60,683 nt of DNA, taken from Candidatus Vagococcus giribetii. Lineage in GTDB: Bacteria; Bacillota; Bacilli; Lactobacillales; Vagococcaceae. Below are positions 57,603-60,683 of this stretch, piece after piece. Location of the stretch: NCBI RefSeq assembly GCF_017316185.1, contig NZ_JAFLVX010000004.1, positions 1 through 60,683 of the forward strand, given 5' to 3'. Positions within the stretch are counted from its first letter, which is position 1. Each line of letters opens with the position of its first letter. The notes under the pieces are model-generated. The model did not search any database. It was not told the origin of the DNA and saw only the letters and a program-made list of their open reading frames with translations. The position numbers and the translations under genes were made by a program.

Positions 57603-57616
57603 TCAAAACGTTTTCA
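57603..57616 (+). promoter_or_regulatory. cre-like site before the regulator gene
   Basis: TCAAAACGTTTTCA, 13 of 14 positions of the CcpA consensus, 14 bases before the regulator start. Like the site at ftcD it has C in place of the second-position G. It suggests glucose repression of the module. Confidence 0.55.
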
Positions 57617-57629
57617 AAAAGGAGACAAT

Positions 57630-59000
57630 ATGATGACACATTCAATTAATGAGAAGACACAACTTATTGTACAAAGTATTGCCCAAGTCCTCGAAGTCAT
57701 GCATACTGGTCTGACAATTACTGATGGTCAAGGATATCTGTTATACACAGGTCAAGGCTGCGAAAAAATCTATGGCATTAAACAAGAACAAATTACTGGT
57801 CGACACATCACAGAATTTGATAAAGTTTTTGATCCCTCTCTAAGCATGATTGCTATTCAAAAAAAAGAAAAAGTATCTATGATTCAACCAGATCAATTTG
57901 GTCGAGAACTACTTGTTACAGCTATCCCAATTCTTGATGATATCGGAGAAATTGCTTTTGTTGTCAGTTATGCTTCATGGGATAGTAGTAACATCCAAGA
58001 ATTACAACAAAACTATGGTCAACTTCAAAAACAGATTGCTTTACAGCAAGTCGAAGTTAAACAAATGAAAAATGAAATGTTACCTGAGGCGATTATTGCT
58101 GAGAGTGACACCATGAAGAAAGTAATTGATTACATTGATCATATTAAAAACATGGATTTACCCTTACTGATTACAGGAGATACAGGTTCTGGCAAAAATA
58201 CTATCACACGGTACATTCACTCAATTTCTAATCGCTCTGATAAACCGATTGCTCATATAAGTTGTAGTGCGTTTACTGATGAGATTCTATCCGATGAATT
58301 GTTTGGTAATGTCACTATTAATAAACAAACAGGAGAAGAAATAGAAAAAATTGGTTTATGTGAAGTCGCTGATACAGGTATTTTATTTGTAGAAAATATT
58401 GAAAGTATGGACGCTGCCACCCAAAATAAACTCCTCTATGTTATCAAAAACAAAACATTCTTCAAAAAAAATAGCCGCCTCATCAAAGAGGCTGACTTCA
58501 GAATCATTTCTACTACTCGAAAATCTCAAAAAGAGTTAATGACGATTTTAGACCGAGAACTCTATTACCTACTTTCTGTTTTAACCATCAATCTTCCTGA
58601 TTTAAAAGATAGGACTGGAGATATCTCTATCTTAGTTCATAATTACTTAGAGGAGTTAAATAGTAAGTATCATCGCAAACTCACCTTGGCACCTGAAACA
58701 ATGAACTTATTAACTGCGTATTCTTGGCCAGGTAATATCCAAGAACTGCGACACGTTCTTTTGCAACTTGTTATTAACTCTGAACAAGACACAATCCAGC
58801 CATATCACTTACCTGAAAACATATCACCTTTTTCTCCATCTCATTTTTCAGCCCAAGTGGATTACAAAGATTATATGGATTATTATGAAAAGCGATTGAT
58901 TCTTAATGCCTACGAAAAATGTAAAACAACAACTGAAATAGCTAAATATCTTGGTATTAGCCAACCCACTGTTGTTAGAAAACTTCAAAAATATCTGTGA
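57630..59000 (+). CDS. PAS-AAA-Fis regulator with degenerate sigma-54-activator domain
   Basis: Protein of 456 residues: PAS domain (about 18-115, TGLTITDGQGYLLYTGQG), coiled coil (about 125-150), AAA domain (about 155-390) and Fis-type helix-turn-helix at the end (TTEIAKYLGISQPTVVRKLQKYL). Walker A is GDTGSGKN. The GAFTGA loop that touches sigma-54 is missing (ELFGNVTINKQTGEE instead), and Walker B reads ILFVENIE where LFLDEI is normal. It therefore probably acts at sigma-70 promoters, like TyrR. It likely binds the four dyads upstream of ftcD and fchA and senses a metabolite through PAS. Confidence 0.85.
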   Translation: MMTHSINEKTQLIVQSIAQVLEVMHTGLTITDGQGYLLYTGQGCEKIYGIKQEQITGRHITEFDKVFDPSLSMIAIQKKEKVSMIQPDQFGRELLVTAIPILDDIGEIAFVVSYASWDSSNIQELQQNYGQLQKQIALQQVEVKQMKNEMLPEAIIAESDTMKKVIDYIDHIKNMDLPLLITGDTGSGKNTITRYIHSISNRSDKPIAHISCSAFTDEILSDELFGNVTINKQTGEEIEKIGLCEVADTGILFVENIESMDAATQNKLLYVIKNKTFFKKNSRLIKEADFRIISTTRKSQKELMTILDRELYYLLSVLTINLPDLKDRTGDISILVHNYLEELNSKYHRKLTLAPETMNLLTAYSWPGNIQELRHVLLQLVINSEQDTIQPYHLPENISPFSPSHFSAQVDYKDYMDYYEKRLILNAYEKCKTTTEIAKYLGISQPTVVRKLQKYL

Positions 59001-59060
59001 CTCACATTTTTATTGAACTTTTCAATTTAGGACAATCACAATAAAGTTTTATTTATAAAC

Positions 59061-59105
59061 AGCCCATATCCAATTAATAATACTAATTGGATATGAGCTT
59101 TTTTT
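59061..59105. terminator. Bidirectional terminator
   Basis: AGCCCATATCCAATTA with TAATTGGATATGAGCT (one mismatch), then seven T on the plus strand. It serves the converging regulator and CLC genes. Confidence 0.9.
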
Positions 59106-59111
59106 CTTGCC

Positions 59112-60320
59112 TTATAATAATTCCTCAATATTTTTCTGATTACCGTAAATAGAATAATTAAAATTGAAATAGTATGCACTTAACATGGTGACAAAAAAGA
59201 AAGGCAACCATTCAAAACCAAAAATTTCTCCTCCAATTAAAATCGGGGCAAAAAAGGTGTTTGTTCCACTACCAAAGACTGCCACATACCCTAGTGCCGC
59301 CACTAATGTCGAAGGTAGGCCGAATAAAGGAGCTACTACCACACCAAAAGAGCAACCAATAGCAAATAAAGGCGTTACTTCTCCACCTTGAAAACCAATA
59401 CTTAAGGTTAAGATAGTTAATAACATCTTCAGTAAAAAATCATAGGAATAGATAGTCTCTCCTGTAAAACTAGCCGTAATAAGGTTAGTCCCTAATCCTG
59501 CATAGCGACCTTCATGGCACATAAAAATAGCTAAGGCTACCAATACTCCACCAATAAATATTCGTTGATACCCATTCGGAAGTAACCTAGCGAATAGTCC
59601 TTTCCCTTTTCTAAGTCCAACAGAAAAACTAACACCTACCAAAGCAAATAAAAGTCCTAAAAGAAGTAATTCTATTAACAGTAAAGGGGTTAGTGTGAGT
59701 GTAGACTCTATATGGAAGCTAGCTTTCTCCAGTCCTAATCCTGAAGAAACAAAATACGCACTATAAGCAGCAAGCCCAGTATACAAAATAGATTTCATCT
59801 CTAACTTACCAATCACTAGTACTTCTAGCGCAAAAAAAGTAGCTGCTAACGGTGTTTGAAAGAGACCTGCAAATCCAGCAGCCATCCCAATAATCATGGA
59901 AGTTTTTCGCCATTCTACCTGGTTAAAATCTAAAAACAACTTCCCTCTTGCTAACCAGTTAGAAAAAGCTCCACCAATTTGAACTGCAACACCTTCTCTA
60001 CCTGCACTCCCTCCAAATAAATGAGTTAGCCAAGTAGACACCATCACTAAAGGAATCAACACAATCGGAACTTTTTCTTCTTCTCCATGTCCAACTTTAA
60101 AAATAAGACCCATTCCTTCTTTTGAACGACCACCTATTAAAGAATAAAGAGCTACTATTGCTAATCCTCCAAAAGGTAGAAAAAGAATGAGTGGGAAAAA
60201 ATAACTTTCTCTGATACTAGTAATTAGTATCAGCATCTTACCAAAAATAACCTCAATAACCCCAACAGATAAACCAACCAACAAACTAAATAAACATTTT
60301 TTTATTTCATTTTTTATCAC
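59112..60320 (-). CDS. CLC-family antiporter, probably fluoride/proton type
   Basis: Membrane protein of 402 residues with the CLC fold. The gating Glu109 lies in GGSAGREGVAVQIGG. Instead of the chloride-binding GSGIP there is EGMGLIF (Met70). The sequence GGEVTPLF (Glu314, Thr316) and Tyr392 near the end correspond, as I recall them, to Glu318, Thr320 and Tyr396 of the Enterococcus casseliflavus fluoride exporter. These features indicate a CLC-F fluoride exporter rather than a chloride transporter. Start is GTG with AAGGAG 9 bases before. I cannot identify a fluoride riboswitch upstream. Confidence 0.8.
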   Translation of the reverse strand: MIKNEIKKCLFSLLVGLSVGVIEVIFGKMLILITSIRESYFFPLILFLPFGGLAIVALYSLIGGRSKEGMGLIFKVGHGEEEKVPIVLIPLVMVSTWLTHLFGGSAGREGVAVQIGGAFSNWLARGKLFLDFNQVEWRKTSMIIGMAAGFAGLFQTPLAATFFALEVLVIGKLEMKSILYTGLAAYSAYFVSSGLGLEKASFHIESTLTLTPLLLIELLLLGLLFALVGVSFSVGLRKGKGLFARLLPNGYQRIFIGGVLVALAIFMCHEGRYAGLGTNLITASFTGETIYSYDFLLKMLLTILTLSIGFQGGEVTPLFAIGCSFGVVVAPLFGLPSTLVAALGYVAVFGSGTNTFFAPILIGGEIFGFEWLPFFFVTMLSAYYFNFNYSIYGNQKNIEELL

Positions 60321-60683
60321 TATTACTAACTCCTTACTCGCACCCTGAATGATTCATGTTCCATTCTACTTCTAGAAAGTTTCTATTTCAATCTCCATTC
60401 ATTAAAAAAAAATGAGAAAACTAAAAATCATTAGTTGTCTTCTTTCTTTTATTATGTAAACTTCCATGTTATTTTTCATAGTTTTATTTTCATTGTTATT
60501 AAAGTTTTGAAAAAGGTGTAAAATCAGCTTTTTTTATAAAAAGAATAATCGTTATTTTATGTTCTTTTAACGAAACTAATTAAATAACAAGTTTAATAAA
60601 AAACCACATAGAAACAAAAACAACAAAAACATGTTTTATATACTTAGTTATTTAAATATAAAACATTAAATTTTCATTATTGT
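60321..60683. other. AT-rich region at the window end without a gene
   Basis: About 360 bases, very AT-rich, containing many promoter-like strings but no ORF with a ribosome site. It holds the promoter of the CLC gene on the minus strand and probably upstream sequence of a gene beyond the window. Confidence 0.5.

Noticed and set aside
60321-60440. Fluoride riboswitch before the CLC gene
   Set aside because: Some short pairings exist but the conserved core could not be identified by eye.

Overview
The window looks like chromosomal DNA of a low-GC Gram-positive bacterium of the Lactobacillales, most likely Enterococcaceae (Vagococcus or a close relative of Enterococcus). This is an inference from gene content: a VanC-type D-Ala-D-Ser operon, an enterococcal-style maltose system (MalT PTS transporter, MapP phosphatase, MalP phosphorylase), AsnA, a short GndA-type dehydrogenase and strong AGGAGG ribosome sites. 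I see no rRNA, tRNA, CRISPR array, transposase or integrase. Most genes read on the minus strand.

Layout. 1-3.9 kb: a heterodimeric ABC exporter with a 28-codon leader peptide and a terminator hairpin before it. 3.9-14.1 kb: a beta-galactoside-type operon (ABC importer, GH2 beta-galactosidase, second glycosidase, DMT transporter, LacI regulator, unknown protein) read from one promoter with three repeated operator-like sites. 14.3-18.9 kb: mgtC, then vanC-vanXY-vanT. 18.9-29 kb: housekeeping genes (gndA, acetyltransferases, S41 peptidase, pyrophosphatase-like, Nudix, asnA), a GntR/membrane-protein pair, a sortase-like surface protein and a MazG-like enzyme. 29-32 kb: a two-component system. 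32-36.6 kb: HAD phosphatase, ung, pta and others. 36.7-46.2 kb: esterase and the divergent maltose regulon (malR-mapP-malT / malP-pgmB-galM). 46.3-50.8 kb: tsaE, GNAT, nucleases, a basic-tailed membrane protein and murB. 50.8-59 kb: a formimino-folate module (folT-type S component, formate channel, fhs, fchA / ftcD, MFS transporter, PAS-AAA-Fis regulator). 59.1-60.3 kb: a CLC antiporter of fluoride type.

Three systems stand out. (1) The vanC operon has no vanRS next to it. A two-component system about 13 kb away carries the same 18-bp box (CTTCATAAA-N3-TTAAGA, part of 11-bp direct repeats) upstream of its own promoter, placed one helical turn differently relative to the -10. This suggests the separated two-component system is the VanRS of the operon. 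(2) The formimino-folate module contains every step from N-formiminoglutamate to formate plus ATP except FolD, with formate export and folate uptake, but no HutH, HutU or HutI. It is arranged around a 600-bp divergent region with four copies of ATTCA-N4-TGAAT and is linked to a regulator whose AAA domain has lost the sigma-54 contact loop and the Walker B acids. I infer a scavenging pathway for formiminoglutamate (or a similar N-formimino compound) made by other organisms. (3) The ABC exporter is preceded by a peptide-plus-terminator leader typical of ribosome-mediated attenuation in drug-resistance genes.

Starts were corrected where a ribosome site clearly favours another codon; several genes start with GTG or TTG, and one acetyltransferase appears to start at ATC.
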